A stretch of DNA of 64,000 nucleotides from Vitellaria paradoxa (GCA_019916065.1 CM034244.1:24978471-25042470); one strand, 5' to 3'; counted from the first letter of the stretch, positions 10,618 to 22,349 are shown. Notes: generated by a model not told the origin, from the letters alone. Program-made: numbers and translations.

Positions 10618-12483
10618 GTGTTACAAGAAGATCCGTAAGCACCGCACATTGAATCCGTCCCGCTGAACAAATACTCATCAATCACACATTCATCATCGTC
10701 ACTTTCCAATACACACAACCACATTCCATTTCATCATGTAGCACAGCTCATTTCATCTCTTCATTTTATTTAATCCAAGCCTCATTTAATTTCCATCATT
10801 TGTTAACAAAAGTTCACTTTTCGATTCATCGAAGATTCATCACATATCAACATTGATCAACCTTATTAAACATTTAACATTATTCAATAGACATACCATT
10901 CAACACACATGTCAATGTTACGGTTCATTCCATAGCTTATTACATATTGCATTGATCAAACCATATTAAGCATTCCACATTTACCAAAATTAAAAACATA
11001 TGTCCCTTTGTCAAGTTACCCCTTTCACTTAATCAATCACAAGTTCATATACCTCAACATTTAGTTTACATCAAGACATATTCACAATTCCATTGATTAA
11101 GACCCTTATCTCAAAGTAGGCTTCCAATTCATTTCATTCATGGTAGCAAACATTCCCCCTTTATAAGCTTAATCCCATAGGTTTAAGATAATCAATCTTT
11201 AATCACTTTTAAGAGCTCATTTCCATTTTGAAATCCATACAATTAATCAAATAAAAGTCTCACATGCAAACATATTCCTAACCCTTCATAATCCTAAGGT
11301 AGGAAGTCAAGTTAAGAAAAATCAGGAAAGGTGTTCTAGTCTCTGTGGGCGCCCCTCCAAAAGTTCATGGCGCCCCTGAGGGGTCATGGGCACCCCACAT
11401 AAGAGCATGGGTGCCCCTCAAGGGCCATGGGCGCCCCACTAAAACCTATGGGCGCCCCTCTGTTGGCCAAAAGGTCACTTTGTTTCGGTTCAAGCTTTAA
11501 GCCATGTTTTTAGATTCCAAACTTTACCCAATCCAATATCTAACCTAATACCTTATTTTCTTGAGTTGTCTAGGACCTAGAAGACTCCAAAAAGTCCATC
11601 AAAACAAATTTTAATCCATTCATTTCTTCAATACAAAAATCTTGCTCCAAGCTATACATATATATACACACAACCATTCATCCACACAAACTCCACTTCC
11701 AAGGTTTCCAATCTTAAATAAATTTCATAGAAATGTTTACTAGATCAAATACATCTCATATATGCCAAAATGAGACTAGAAATCCCTACCTTGAGTGGTA
11801 AAAAGATAGATCAAAATGAAGGTGTCTTGAGCTTCCAAACCCTCAAACTTTGATGGCTCCAATCTTCTCCCTCCTTGATCAAAACTAAAAATGAATAACA
11901 TAGGAAGGTTTCTTAAGGTCCTAATTTCAATCTTGTAAAAGGAATTTGAATTCCATGAAGGTTTGGAAGACCTACCTTTGAAAACCCAACCGGTGGTCTT
12001 TTTCTTCTCCTTTGCTTTTCTCTTGCTCTCAACCGAACCCTCTCTCTTTCAATCCACTTCTCTCTCTCTCTCTCTTGCATCAAATCAATCTAATATATAT
12101 ATATATATAACAATATTTTTTAATCCCCAAATAGTAATCCTCAGGTCTCCCCTCACCCCTAGCTAGTATAGGCGTCAATAGGGTTAAGTCTTGGCTAGAA
12201 AATGCAGAGGTCAACTTACTGTTGATTTTCTACACAAGTAGGGTGCCCTCATGGACCATGGGCACCCATCCTAGACCCCATGGACGCCCCTCCTCTACCT
12301 TGGGCGCCCTTCTGCATGCCCCAAGTCAAAATGTTGACTTTTGAGCTATTTTGCCCAATTCTTTCCAAAATTCACACCCCCAAGTCATCTTTAATAACTA
12401 TACCCACTTAATTAACATACTAACATGCCCAAAACATGTTAAAACCATCAAATTATATTAACATTAAAATTTGGGGTATTATA
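10618..12483 (-). repeat. Truncated LTR of the Tekay-type family, inverted
   Basis: On the minus strand it starts TATAATACCCCAAATTTT (12483 leftwards) and carries the same landmarks as the 4131 LTR: (CT)n and (AT)n microsatellites at 12058-12112, text matching the region around 4550-4830, and a CACCGCAC block near 10640 matching the inverse of about 5800. The LTR's last 0.8 kb is missing at the left, next to the MITE. GC-rich units built on GGGCGCCCC recur at 11341-11465 and 12241-12310. On its right it abuts copia pol sequence directly. Confidence 0.75.
11341..11465. repeat. GGGCGCCCC-type minisatellite in the LTR
   Basis: About five units of 24-28 bp share the core CATGGGCGCCCC or CATGGGTGCCCC. 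A second cluster of about four looser units is at 12241-12310. The cores are palindromic and CpG-rich in otherwise AT-rich DNA. Confidence 0.75.
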
Positions 12484-13136
12484 TTCTATTCCTAACTACT
12501 AGCTGTCCTGACATAGCATTTAGTGTAGGTATCTGTGCTAGCTAACAATCTTATCCCAGAGAGTCCCATTTGAAAGCTTTTAAAAGAATCATTCATTATA
12601 TAAATGGGACTCTAAATCATGGCATTTAGTTTTCTAATGGCTCTTCTGTAGAGACCATATGTTTTTTAGATGCAGATTAGGCTAGGTGTTGTGATGATTG
12701 TAAGAGCACCACTAGAGGATGCTTTTACAATAGAAGCAAGTTGTTGGCTTGGCACAATAACAAATAGAATTCCATCTCCCTATCAACCACTGAGGTAGAA
12801 TACATTATGGCTGGGAGCTATTGTTCTCAAGTATTGTGATGAAACAAATGCTCTGAGATTATATGATTGATCAAGGTACAATGTCATTATTTTGTGATAA
12901 TTTGGTGTGAAATTAATATTTCCAAAAATCCTATTCAACACTCGCGTACAAAACACATTGACATAAGACATCACTTCATTAAAGACCTATTAGAGAGACA
13001 TGTGATGACTTTGGAACACATTCCCATAGATAAATGGCTTGCTGACATATTTACAAAGCCTCTGGAAGCCTCTAGATTTGAACACCTCCGCTCATCTCGA
13101 GGAGTCATACTCTTTGTTTCAATGAAATATGAATGA
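12484..13136 (+). pseudogene. Ty1/copia RT tail and RNase H (partial pol)
   Basis: From the first base, translation gives LTTSCPDIAFSVG, then a HYINGTLNHGI motif, LDAD (RNase H aspartate, about 12667), SISLSTTEVEYIMAGS (about 12771) and, after a frame change, NPIQHSRTKHIDIRHHF, LADIFTKPLE and FEHLRSS, a classic copia RNase H tail. It would degrade the RNA template during reverse transcription. Several stops and at least two frame changes make it non-functional. The remainder of pol is absent to the left, where the inverted LTR begins. Confidence 0.9.
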
Positions 13137-15329
13137 ATGATCTTACAATTATGTCTGTGAAATTGATTGCGTGAATAAGATTAGTATGTGTCTTTTAAGT
13201 TTTGAAATATTTGAATGAATGGAGTATGTTTGAATTTGATATTTGTTTATAACTTGAATCCTTAGCCATTATTTGATTCTTGCGAAATTCTTTAAAATTC
13301 ATAGCAAGTTGAGAATGTGTTAAAGATGCTGTATTGAAGGCATAAATTTGTTTCATTCTTCAACTCATATAATATCAAATACATAGTCAATTAAGATAGT
13401 ACCTTTCCTAAGATTCTAGTGTAATGACTATCTTGGATTGACCTAAAATTTATTTGCCCATATGTTTATGTCCCAATTTTCAAATGGTGCAAGTCTTGAA
13501 GTTGTTATATCTCTCATTTTTCTTGTGATAAAAAGGGTTACCATCTTACTCTCTGCAATAAATCAAAAGGAGCTTAGGAGAAAAAGAGATTAAAACAAGA
13601 TGTGTGAAAACCATTATCACATTGCACTTAAGGTATTCTTCTTTGTTTTGGAGAGATAAGGATGATGTAAATCAATTTGTAGTGTCAATCTTTTCGATCT
13701 CAAAGTAGGAAAATCATTATCTTTTGTTGGGAAATTGATTGGCTTGACTTCCATGTAGACATTACCAAGAAAATTTAAATGTGGAACTACAACTAGTATT
13801 ATGTCTCGAGATATTGTTTGAGTAGATTATAAAACAACCGATGTGAAATTAATACTTCATCAGCTGTGCTACTCAATTTTCTATGTGTTTCTCAAAGAAT
13901 TTCTTAAGGATATGGACAATGAGTCATTGATGAATTATGTTTATACATATCAAATTCTTATATGTTCTGAACAATTTGGTATTTTGGGACTTAATTGGCA
14001 CATTTTGTATGTTTTTGAAGCTTAAGAATTTTTATAGTGTTAATTGTTGGGTACAAGAATAATTTTTCATTGTGATAATACTATTCTTAGGTATGTTTTT
14101 AGATGTGTTTTCTATGATAAACTGTGGCAGTTGCACTGCTGTGGGTACTTTCTATAGCAAGTGTGTCACTCTATCTAGTCGTGGCGACAAGCTTCCACCT
14201 TCATACTCACGACAACAATTATTCTAGGACTTTGGTGGTATTCTCAGCCTAATCTCTGATTTTCATTAGACGCTCAGTTCACTTGATTTAATTTGGAAAT
14301 TCTCTTAAGTGACCTCTTGGTAATTGATGTTAATTTCCTTGATATATGTGTGTAGTTTCTTCTATTCTTGCTCTAACAGATTACTGCTTGTCTCTTTCCA
14401 TGGTAAACTTCATTTTATATTTTTTACTGTGGTCTCTTATTCTCTACAGCTGGTTTAATGGCTAGCTGGGTTTGTATTATTGGTTCTAGAATCACAGTGG
14501 ACATAGGCTATACATAGGTATACTTATTTATTCTCTCTCTTGTACAGCTATCATGACCAGAGTAATTGTTGCATCATTTGATATTTCTTCTTCCAATTCT
14601 CTACAATTCTTGTTCTTATTTTTTAGGATTAGTGGAGAAAAATCTGAGGTTCTTGTGTCATGGAGTACAAGTTTTGTATGATTTCATGGGGTAGCTACGG
14701 TGTTATGTATATATAATTTATATAAATCTATTTCCATCTTAGCATTTATGTCAATTAGAGTGTCTTTAATGGTGGTGGCTCTTTTGCATGCATCCCTCAG
14801 CATTTATCATCCAACTTGCACTTAATTTTCTGATATATACATATTTTGTATTACATTGGTAATTAAGTGCCTTGAGTTGTTTTGTCGTGGCTCACGTGGG
14901 AGGATGTTTGCCTTTATTGCATTTATTGCACGTATCTTCTCTATTATGATGCATATGTGGTGAGATTGTTGGGCTTTGTCCATTGGGATGTAGGGTTTTT
15001 AATTCTTTACTCTTGAAAACTTAATCTGCATTGGCACTGATTGGACAAGAGTGCTCTTCTTTTTTTCTTGTTTGATTGAATATCTCTCCTTCAACATTGG
15101 CTCTTTAAATCTCTCTATGAGTGTTCTTCTTCTTATCTCACACCTCTTAGCCCCGTAGCAATCAATTTCTTTATAGGTGTGTGCTTACTTTTCCACTTAA
15201 ATCCCTCTTCCATTCTGTTTCATCAAAAACCCTTGTTTTATTTGTGCTTATCCTATTTGCTCTTGTTTTACTTTGTTGTGTGAGTTCTAGAAACCCCAAT
15301 CTCTATCTCTGAACCTCAACCATAGTAAA
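13137..15329 (+). other. Internal non-coding stretch of the SIRE-like element
   Basis: It lies between the end of pol and the env-like region. Only short, unrelated open frames occur (the longest about 60 codons, 13843-14025). T-rich, with no terminal repeats, RNA gene or recognisable motif seen. Its assignment to the SIRE-like element rests on position alone; an undetected insertion is possible, since the usual pol-to-env gap is shorter. Confidence 0.5.
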
Positions 15330-16850
15330 AACGAAGGGTCTCAAAGCTGCCATTACAAAAAAAGCAAACCCTTACAGCCAAGAAGAATAAACCTACAGTG
15401 AAAAGACAAATACCCCCCACTGGTTCAAAATCAAAAAAGAAATTCCCCTCCAAGGGTACCTCCACCTCATTTGCCTCTGCTCCACAAGCCTCAATTCCAG
15501 ACAGGGTTTCTCCTTTATCATCTAATACATTTATCTCTTTATCATTCTACCTTTTGTCACTACACTGTTTTGCTTAAACGGCAAGTAGAATTTTCTCATT
15601 TTGTGGCTAATTTTTTTTTTTTTTTATTAAAGAGATCTTTACCAATAAGGCGTGGCTAGGTATTGGGTCTATTCAGGGTAGTGCCTCGATTAAAATTATT
15701 CATTTTACACTAATATTCATCAAGTATCCCTTGAACTTGGTTGTTTTGATTTGATGGTCCATGGTGTCTCCATTCACATTTTTGTTGATGATTTGGCCAC
15801 ATTCCTCAAGATAAATAGAATGCCCTCATATGTTTACCTGTTGATCTATTGGCCTTACTATCCTCCTCTTTCTGAACATGTGATGCCTATGAGGGAAAAT
15901 CCCAATCTTTAGTTCCCAAGAATGCTTTATAGGCAGAGTGACCTATCTGTTCATTTTCGTATCTTAAATCTGATTTGTGACTCTCTTCTTACCCTCACCA
16001 ATCGGTCATCTGAAATTTCTAAGGAGAAGATCAAACTTTTATTCTACCTTACAAATGGTGTTTCCCTTAATTTGCCTTTTCTGATTCTCCAAACTATGTA
16101 CAATGCTTTCACCCAAAAAAATTCTCATTTTGGTCATCCGTATCGGATTCTCATTGCCAATTTTTTGGAAGAGAAATTCAACATTGTTCAGAGAGTTGAG
16201 GAGACCTTGTTTCATCCTAATCCTCCTATTCAAACCTCCATTTGTTGAACAATTGCTCAAAAGTAACCTGTCTAGTCACCGTTGGAAACTCTTGAGTCTG
16301 GCAGCATGCCATTTGCATTTTCTATGGGTGCCTTTCAACAAGCGGCTACTTCCGTTTGTGTCTCACTTTCTAACCCAAGATTATGGCAACTACTCTGCTT
16401 CACACAATCATTCAGATCATTTTTCTGTTGTTGTCTTCACTCTTATTGCTTTCACTGAACATCTTACTAAGCTTAAATGCTCTAATCAAGAGCTCAAAGA
16501 CATTGTCCAAAATCAGATCGAAAGCTTGAAGACTCTGTCCAAGTTTAAATAGACACTCTACAATTGAATATGATGGAGTATATCACAACAACCACCAATT
16601 CTACCTCTAGGTGTGAGAAACATATTGATAAAGTATCTCTTCTGTGAAGCATCTGGCTAATCAAGCTTAAGCTAGTCTAGTTCACGTCGCTGACCAAGTG
16701 TTGGGCTTAGCCAATGATGTTGATGATCTTAATCGCTCCATTGTTCGTCTTGAGCAATTTTGTCGACAAGGTGCTCATCCTCTTCCTTACAGAAGTGTAT
16801 TGCTTTTGTTGGTTATCTTGTTATCAGCCTTTAGTTTTTTTTTCTTCTGA
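15330..16850 (+). pseudogene. env-like third region of the SIRE-like element
   Basis: Position and composition match the ORF3 of SIRE/Maximus elements. The start is Lys/Pro/Ser-rich (about 15330-15480). The middle (15922-16248) has VSLNLPFLILQTM and FGHPYRILIANFLEE, resembling the plant-transposon 'Transposase_32'-like domain often seen there. A polar, heptad-like helix (about 16450-16560) and a short hydrophobic C-terminus of 17 residues (16797-16850, VLLLLVILLSAF then Phe-rich) follow. The parts are in different frames with many stops. SIRE ORF3 is reported as env-like from such coiled-coil and membrane features; whether it ever acted in entry is unproven. Confidence 0.55.
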
Positions 16851-17361
16851 ATCGATCATCTTCTAGGATCGTCTCGGTTGAAATTGGCTGACATATTCTG
16901 TTTTTAATGATGAATGGCTATTGTTGGAAACAATTTGCTTTTAATGATGAATGACTATTTTTATTGTTTTTATGATGATTATTTTGTTATTTACTTTTTG
17001 TGCACTTTACTACCCTAATTTCTCTTCTTTGTCAATTCCTTACAAAAAGGGGAGAACATGTTGAGGGGGAGTTATTGATATTGTGCATAAATGCTGTTGG
17101 TTATAGTCTTGCATGATCAAAGGGGAGTAATATGCATGTTTGAAGATTTGAGGGGGAGTGTTGAGCATTATGATTTTATGATTTGAATTCTTATTTTGAT
17201 TTATTAATGTGTTGAACATTGATTTGCTTCCTCAGCGTTTCAGTTTGATGTTTAAGACTTTTAGTTAAGTTAGTTTTTGTCAAGTCTTATGTTTGGTAGT
17301 CTTATGACATTTTCCTTTGTTTGTAATTTGGGATTGGGGTGTCTGTTTCGTCTCAGAATTG

Positions 17362-17375
17362 CCAAAGAGGGAGAT
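17362..17375 (+). promoter_or_regulatory. Polypurine tract of the SIRE-like element
   Basis: CCAAAGAGGGAGAT precedes TGTAAGTGTC, the start of the 3' LTR. The same layout (CCAAGGGGGAGAT, then TGTAAAG) recurs in the TR-GAG element at 22337-22350, supporting a shared lineage. Confidence 0.8.
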
Positions 17376-17711
17376 TGTAAGTGTCATATTTGTTAGTTTT
17401 TGAATTGGCAATATTCGAGCAAATATTTGTTTGTACTTTACACTAAGTTAGTTTTTAGAAAATGTCACAAGTTAGTGTAAATGGTTCACTAATACAAGCC
17501 AAAGTGTGTTAATGTATCATATCAAAGGTTGAAAGAAGAACAGTTGAAAAAAAAGATGTGCTTGTGCCTTGTTGAAGCCTTTGTTTATTGTCATCCTTTC
17601 CACCTTTGTTTAAAAAGGGCATTCTGTTTAATAGTGTGTACACAGCGGACTTTGCAATGAGCATGAGAAAGGAAGCTAGCACCTGCGAGCATCCATTTGA
17701 CACACGGAACA
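17376..17711 (+). repeat. 3' LTR of the SIRE-like element, left part
   Basis: It starts TGTAAGTGTCATATTTG. It is interrupted at 17711 by LTR-X. The LTR resumes at 24291; the two pieces sum to about 950 bp, a usual SIRE LTR length. Confidence 0.7.
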
Positions 17712-18344
17712 TGACCGTCTCTAAATATTGCATCTAAACTAACCCCCAAGTGCAAGGGTGTGCGGTGTAGTTTTAACTTGGTGAGACCTAGGTCGAATCC
17801 ACAAGGAACCTACGTTTAGTTCTGGGTTGTAACAAAATGACTAACCTTAAATTCAATGAAATCCTGAAGTTTGATGGATGTTAAATTTCTAGGTTTTAGA
17901 AAATAAAAATAGTTCACTGCCAATTATTCAATTAGATGGAATTTAGAAAATATTTTGGACTCAACAAAAATAATGAATAATGATGAATAACTCAATTAAA
18001 GATTTAATCAAGCAAGGAAAATACATTCAAAAATTTAAAGCAACTAATTAATTGACTATGGGAATAATTCAAATAAGAATCACACTATTAAATAAGATTC
18101 TTGATTCAACTTGTAAAGTCTTGTGGCAAATCCAATCAAAATCTTAGTTAAATTAGGAATGCTATTCAAGTTTCCTAAAGTGATGCAAATTGAAGATTTG
18201 AAGAATTCTAAACAATTAAGGAGATAAAATGAATCAAGTTGACCAAGATTTTGAAGAATTCTAATTGGTGTGAAGGATTACAAAACCTAATGGAATTCGG
18301 ACGCAGCCTTCTGGAACATGAATGGAATTCCAGTGTACCTCGCA

Positions 18345-18550
18345 GGCACGGCGCGGGGAGCGCGCGGGTGCGCCCCAAGCACGCAGGCAGCCCGAAGGGA
18401 GCGCACGGGTGCGCCAAGGTGTCTTAGAAATTCTAGTGAGGTCCGCAGGCTGGAGGATGGGAGCGCGAGGGTGCGCCAGTGTTATTTCCTAAAGCGCAAA
18501 AATTTCAGTGCAGGTCGCAGGCTGGAGGATGGGAGCGCGAGGGATCGAGC
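18345..18550 (+). repeat. GC-rich degenerate tandem units in the TR-GAG LTR
   Basis: Four units share the core GGGAGCGCGCGGGTGCGCC (variants GGGAGCGCACGG, GGGAGCGCGAGGG). Two of them are preceded by CGCAGGCTGGAGGAT. The block is strikingly GC- and CpG-rich in an AT-rich LTR and recurs at about 22583-22788 in the 3' LTR. It lies upstream of the TATA candidate, so it could be part of the LTR promoter; that is inference. Confidence 0.85.
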
Positions 18551-18611
18551 TATGAATATTTTGTTCGGATTAAATTTCCTATTTTGCCAAACTAGGGCAA
18601 CTTTGTAATCC

Positions 18612-18620
18612 TATATATAT
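18612..18620 (+). promoter_or_regulatory. Candidate TATA box of the TR-GAG LTR
   Basis: TATATATAT about 360 bp before the LTR end, repeated at 22850-22858 in the 3' LTR. Position within the LTR fits the U3/R boundary. No other TATA-like run lies nearby in the LTR. Confidence 0.5.
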
Positions 18621-18975
18621 GTGAAACCAACTCTGTTATTATAATGAGGTGGGAGAACATATTATAGGGACCTAGAGAAAGAGTCTTTGAGTATTGAGAG
18701 CTTTCATGTTCTTTCTCTAAATTTATCTTGTATTTTCTTTTCACTTTCTGTGTGAGGCAGAAAGCCTACTTGTAGGGTTTATCGAGTGATTCGAGCGAGA
18801 GTGACGAAAGGATTCGTGCGAGTGATTCGTAGAGAGTCTGAGTAGAGTCTTGTAACCCGTTGATAGTGGGATTGTAAATAGAGGTTTTTCTCCCTGTGAT
18901 AGGGTTTCCTCGTTATTCTCTTGTGTGATTACTTTCACTGTGTGTGTGTGATTGTGTGGGTTTGGAATTTTCAAT

Positions 18976-18987
18976 TGGTATCAGAGC
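18976..18987 (+). promoter_or_regulatory. TR-GAG primer-binding site (initiator-Met tRNA type)
   Basis: TGGTATCAGAGC starts 2 bp after the 5' LTR and continues AGGTC. It is the standard iMet tRNA complement used by copia elements. Confidence 0.95.
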
Positions 18988-19029
18988 AGGTCACTCTAAG
19001 TTCTTGAGTGAAGATCTTCGTCCAAACCA

Positions 19030-21169
19030 ATGGATCCACCACGTGAAGGAGGTTCAAGCACCAGACCCCCTTGGTTTGACGGCTCAAACTACTCATACTA
19101 GAAGGTACGAATGCAAGCTTTTCTTTTGGGAATTAATTACAAAGTCTGGATGTCAATAGTTAAAGGATGGGAAGAACCGACCCATGAAGTCGACGGAAGA
19201 ATCGAACAAAAGTCAATTCAGACGTGGACTAAAGCTGAGCAAGAGAGTTCGGAGTGGAACTTCAAAGCCTTGAGTGCCATATTTTCTGCAGTTTGCCCTA
19301 ATAAAATTCTGCCGCATCTCAAGTTGTACGAGTGCCCGAAAAGCGTGGTTAATTCTGCAAAGTACACACGAAGGGAACGAACAAGTCAAAACCAGCAAGT
19401 TTCAAAAACTCACTTCTGAGTTTGAGGGAATAAGGATGAATGAAGACGAAAGGTTTGATGACTTTTATGTCCGGCTCAGTCACATTGTTAATTCATGCCA
19501 CAACCTTGGAGAACCTATTCCAGAATACAAAGTGGTACGTAAAATTTTACGTTCTCTTCCACGAGTGTTTGATTCTAAAGTTACAGCAATAGAAGAAGTC
19601 AGAGATGTGAACTCTATGAGAATAGAAGACCTTGTGGGATCCTTGCAAACGTTTGAAGCAAATATGGTGAAACCTCGCAAAGCGTCAAAAGGTATTGCTC
19701 TAAAGACAGTGGAAGAAGAAAGTGATAAAGAGGAGTCGGATACAGAAATGGCACTTGTGGCTAAACGATTCGTGAGATATATGAGGAAGAAGGGTTTATT
19801 TAATAAGAATAACAAGAATGAGTCACAATCTCAAGAAAAAGGAAAGAAAATCAAGAAGATTGAATCTGGGGAAGAAAACAAGAAGAACAAGGTCAAGTGT
19901 TTTGAGTGTCACGGATATGGACATTTTGCTCAAGACTGTGCAAACAAAAAGATGAAAAAGAAGCAAGTCAAAGTTATGAACGCTACATTAGATGATGAAT
20001 CCAGTTCAGATGAATCATCTTTATCAGCATCCTCAAACGATGAAGGTAATTTTGTTGCTTTTATGGCGTCTCACTCTTCGTCTGCAGGAACAGCTTCTGG
20101 ATCTCAAAGCGACACTGATATATCAAATCATGAAGATGATGACTCTGAGGATGAATTCAACAATGATTTGCAAGTAGCATATGATGCTCTCATTGTCGAA
20201 TACAGTAAGATAAAGAAACAAAGACAAGCCCAACATACCCGCAACAGTAAACTCCGAAGTGAACGAGATTCCTTGAAGACAGAGAATGAAAAACTCACAG
20301 GTAAAATATCTATTTTGGAATCTGACAAAACTTATCAGTCTCATAGTGCAGAAAAGTTCAAAGAAAAACTTGAAGAAAAGAATAAAAAGATTGATGAATT
20401 GGAGAAAGCTGTTGAAGAACTTCAGGATGAGGTCAGTAAGCTGAAAGAAAAGATCAAGAGTGATGAGAAGATAATTGAAAGAATGAACTCCAGTTCACAA
20501 AAACTTGAAGAAATTTGGAGCCAACAACGAACACATGGAGACAAAGCAGGCTTAGGCTACACTGGAGGGAAAAATACAATTGTTTCATCATCATCAGCGC
20601 CTTCAGTAGTAGAAGAGGTTGTTTCAAAACCTGCAGCCAATCCCAAGACCTTCCATAAGTCTACTGCACCACCAAAGAAGAGTTTTGAAAAAAATAAACA
20701 CTATCAGTATCCTCCTCACATAGTGAAAGGTACGCATTCTGCTAGATCCCAATCCCTTGTACCTGTTTGTCACCATTGTGGAATCAAAGGTCATATACGC
20801 CCAAACTGTCACAAACTCTATGGTCTTCCTTTAAACCATGTTAAAAATTTTTCAAAAAACCCGGAGCCTAGAGTCCCTGTGAAGAATAAATTTCAAGTGT
20901 TTTCAAAATTTTCAGAAGATTGTTACAAAAACTCACGTTCTTTTCAAAAACAAAACAGTCCAATATTTCGAAGAGGTACAAATTTCAAATTTGTTGAGAA
21001 AAAGAATTTTCATAAAAGTCAAAAACGTGAGGAAAAACCTGTCAAGACAACTGGTATTAAAACTAGAGCTATTTGGGTTAGAAAGTCAGATTTAAATTGT
21101 TTTATTTCACAAAATGCCCTTCGCTTTGAGTCTCTAAGAAAATCTGTAGGCATTTGTACACACCATTGA
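19030..21169 (+). pseudogene. gag gene of the TR-GAG element (one stop, one frameshift)
   Basis: The ATG at 19030 opens MDPPREGGSSTRPPWFDGSN, a copia Gag start (DUF4219-like) with a Trp codon now TAG at 19099-19101. The UBN2-like capsid region continues (WMSIVKGWEEP), shifts frame near 19308, then runs open to 21169 (ISSCTSARKAWLILQ, MNEDERFDDFY, RKILRSLP). It has two CCHC knuckles, at 19898-19939 (CFECHGYGHFAQDC) and 20768-20809 (CHHCGIKGHIRPNC), with a long coiled coil between (about 20165-20510) ending in HGDKAGLGYTGG, a SIRE Gag hallmark. It ends where protease would begin. Gag forms the particle and packages RNA. As it stands this copy cannot make full-length Gag. Confidence 0.9.
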
Positions 21170-22336
21170 AATCTAAAAGATAAGTTAGAAGTTCATTGAT
21201 TAAGTTGAAAATATTTTATGACTTCTATACTGTTACCTGTACATTAAATCTTCCAAATTTATATATTTCAATGAGTTCATAATTTTCGCATTCCTTGTAA
21301 ATTGATACGAAGTGTTTTGGTGAAGTTTGTCATAATTTTGAAGTGCTTCCTATTACACTTGATTGTACATGCATATACCTCTTTCTCTTCTTTTCCACGA
21401 ATCAAGGGTTATTGTTTGATGTGTTTAAAAAATGTTGAGGAGCCTGATTTGTGCATATCAAAGTTATGCATAAAAAAAAAAAAAAAAAAATTGGAAAGGG
21501 CTACCGGTGGGACCAGTGAGAAGCCCCTTAATGACTCATTGTTTGTTAAGGAATAGCTACCTGCCCATAAGCGTGTGAAAGCCGCCAATTGTTTAATAAA
21601 AAAAAAAAAAGGGAAGAGTGGCTCTCAATTCATTTGGTACATCAAATTTAACTTTTTGAGTCTATGATTTGTTTGAGGGGGAGCCTATATGTATATTATA
21701 GTCAAAAACTCACACGTGCACAAGCATTTGTTCAATTTTATGACTTATTTCACCTCCCGACACAGAATTGACAATTTTCTTGGAAAATCAAAATGTGAAT
21801 CTTTGAATTTATGAAAGGTGAGAGATTGATGTACATGTATTGGTATAGTGGAATTAAAAGTTTTTTTAACATTTTTAATGAATTCTTCTACTGTCTTCTT
21901 TTTGGTTTTAATTGTCTGTGTCCAAATCTGCACTTACACGTATTTTCCTGAGAGCCTCGTAGGTAGGGCGCAGGAGATCCTCCCTCACATTATTCTAATG
22001 TCACACTTAGAAGAGGTCGTGTCATGTATGCCATACTCATGGGTCTTCGGTTTGATCTTGCCTTATTTTTGTGCACTTGTCATTTCCATATCAAAAAAAA
22101 AAAAGGGGGAGTCATTTCAAGGAGTTATTTCAAGTTATGTATGTAATATGTGAACTTGTTTAGGGTATGGGATGATATTTTATGTCTTATGTGGCATGAT
22201 ATTTTATGTCTTATGTGCTTTGGTAAGATTTTGGTGCCTTGATGTGTGTGTTCAGTACGTGCAGAATTTGAGCAGAATTTAAAATGTAGAATTTGAGCAG
22301 AATTTAAAATTTAACTTAAGTTTTGATATGGAATTG
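21170..22336 (+). other. Non-coding 3' internal region of the TR-GAG element
   Basis: About 1.17 kb in the place of pol and env. It has three long A-runs (about 21472-21490, 21597-21611, 22093-22104) and a repeated ATATTTTATGTCTTATGTG pair near 22175-22215 and AGAATTTGAGCAGAATTTAAAA twice near 22262-22310. I found no protein motif on either strand. Confidence 0.7.
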
Positions 22337-22349
22337 CCAAGGGGGAGAT
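22337..22349 (+). promoter_or_regulatory. TR-GAG polypurine tract
   Basis: CCAAGGGGGAGAT lies directly before the 3' LTR start TGTAAAG, giving the plus-strand priming site. Confidence 0.9.

Larger units (their letters stand above)
18112..18973 (+). repeat. TR-GAG 5' LTR (862 bp)
   Basis: It runs from TGTAAAGTCTTGTGG to GGAATTTTCA. It contains the GC-rich repeat cluster at about 18345-18550, a TATATATAT promoter candidate at 18612-18620 and a (TG)n run near 18940-18950 that is one unit longer than in the 3' LTR. Confidence 0.95.

Noticed and set aside
18208..18608. Arg/Gly-rich frames in the TR-GAG LTR, duplicated at 22446-22828
   Set aside because: They arise from the GC-rich tandem block within the LTRs; overlapping frames on both strands are equally open and no domain is present.
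21848..22153. Hydrophobic 101-codon frame in the TR-GAG tail, first considered an env-like protein
   Set aside because: No env-like domain order, T-rich composition explains the hydrophobic residues, and it runs through an A-run; not supportable as a gene.
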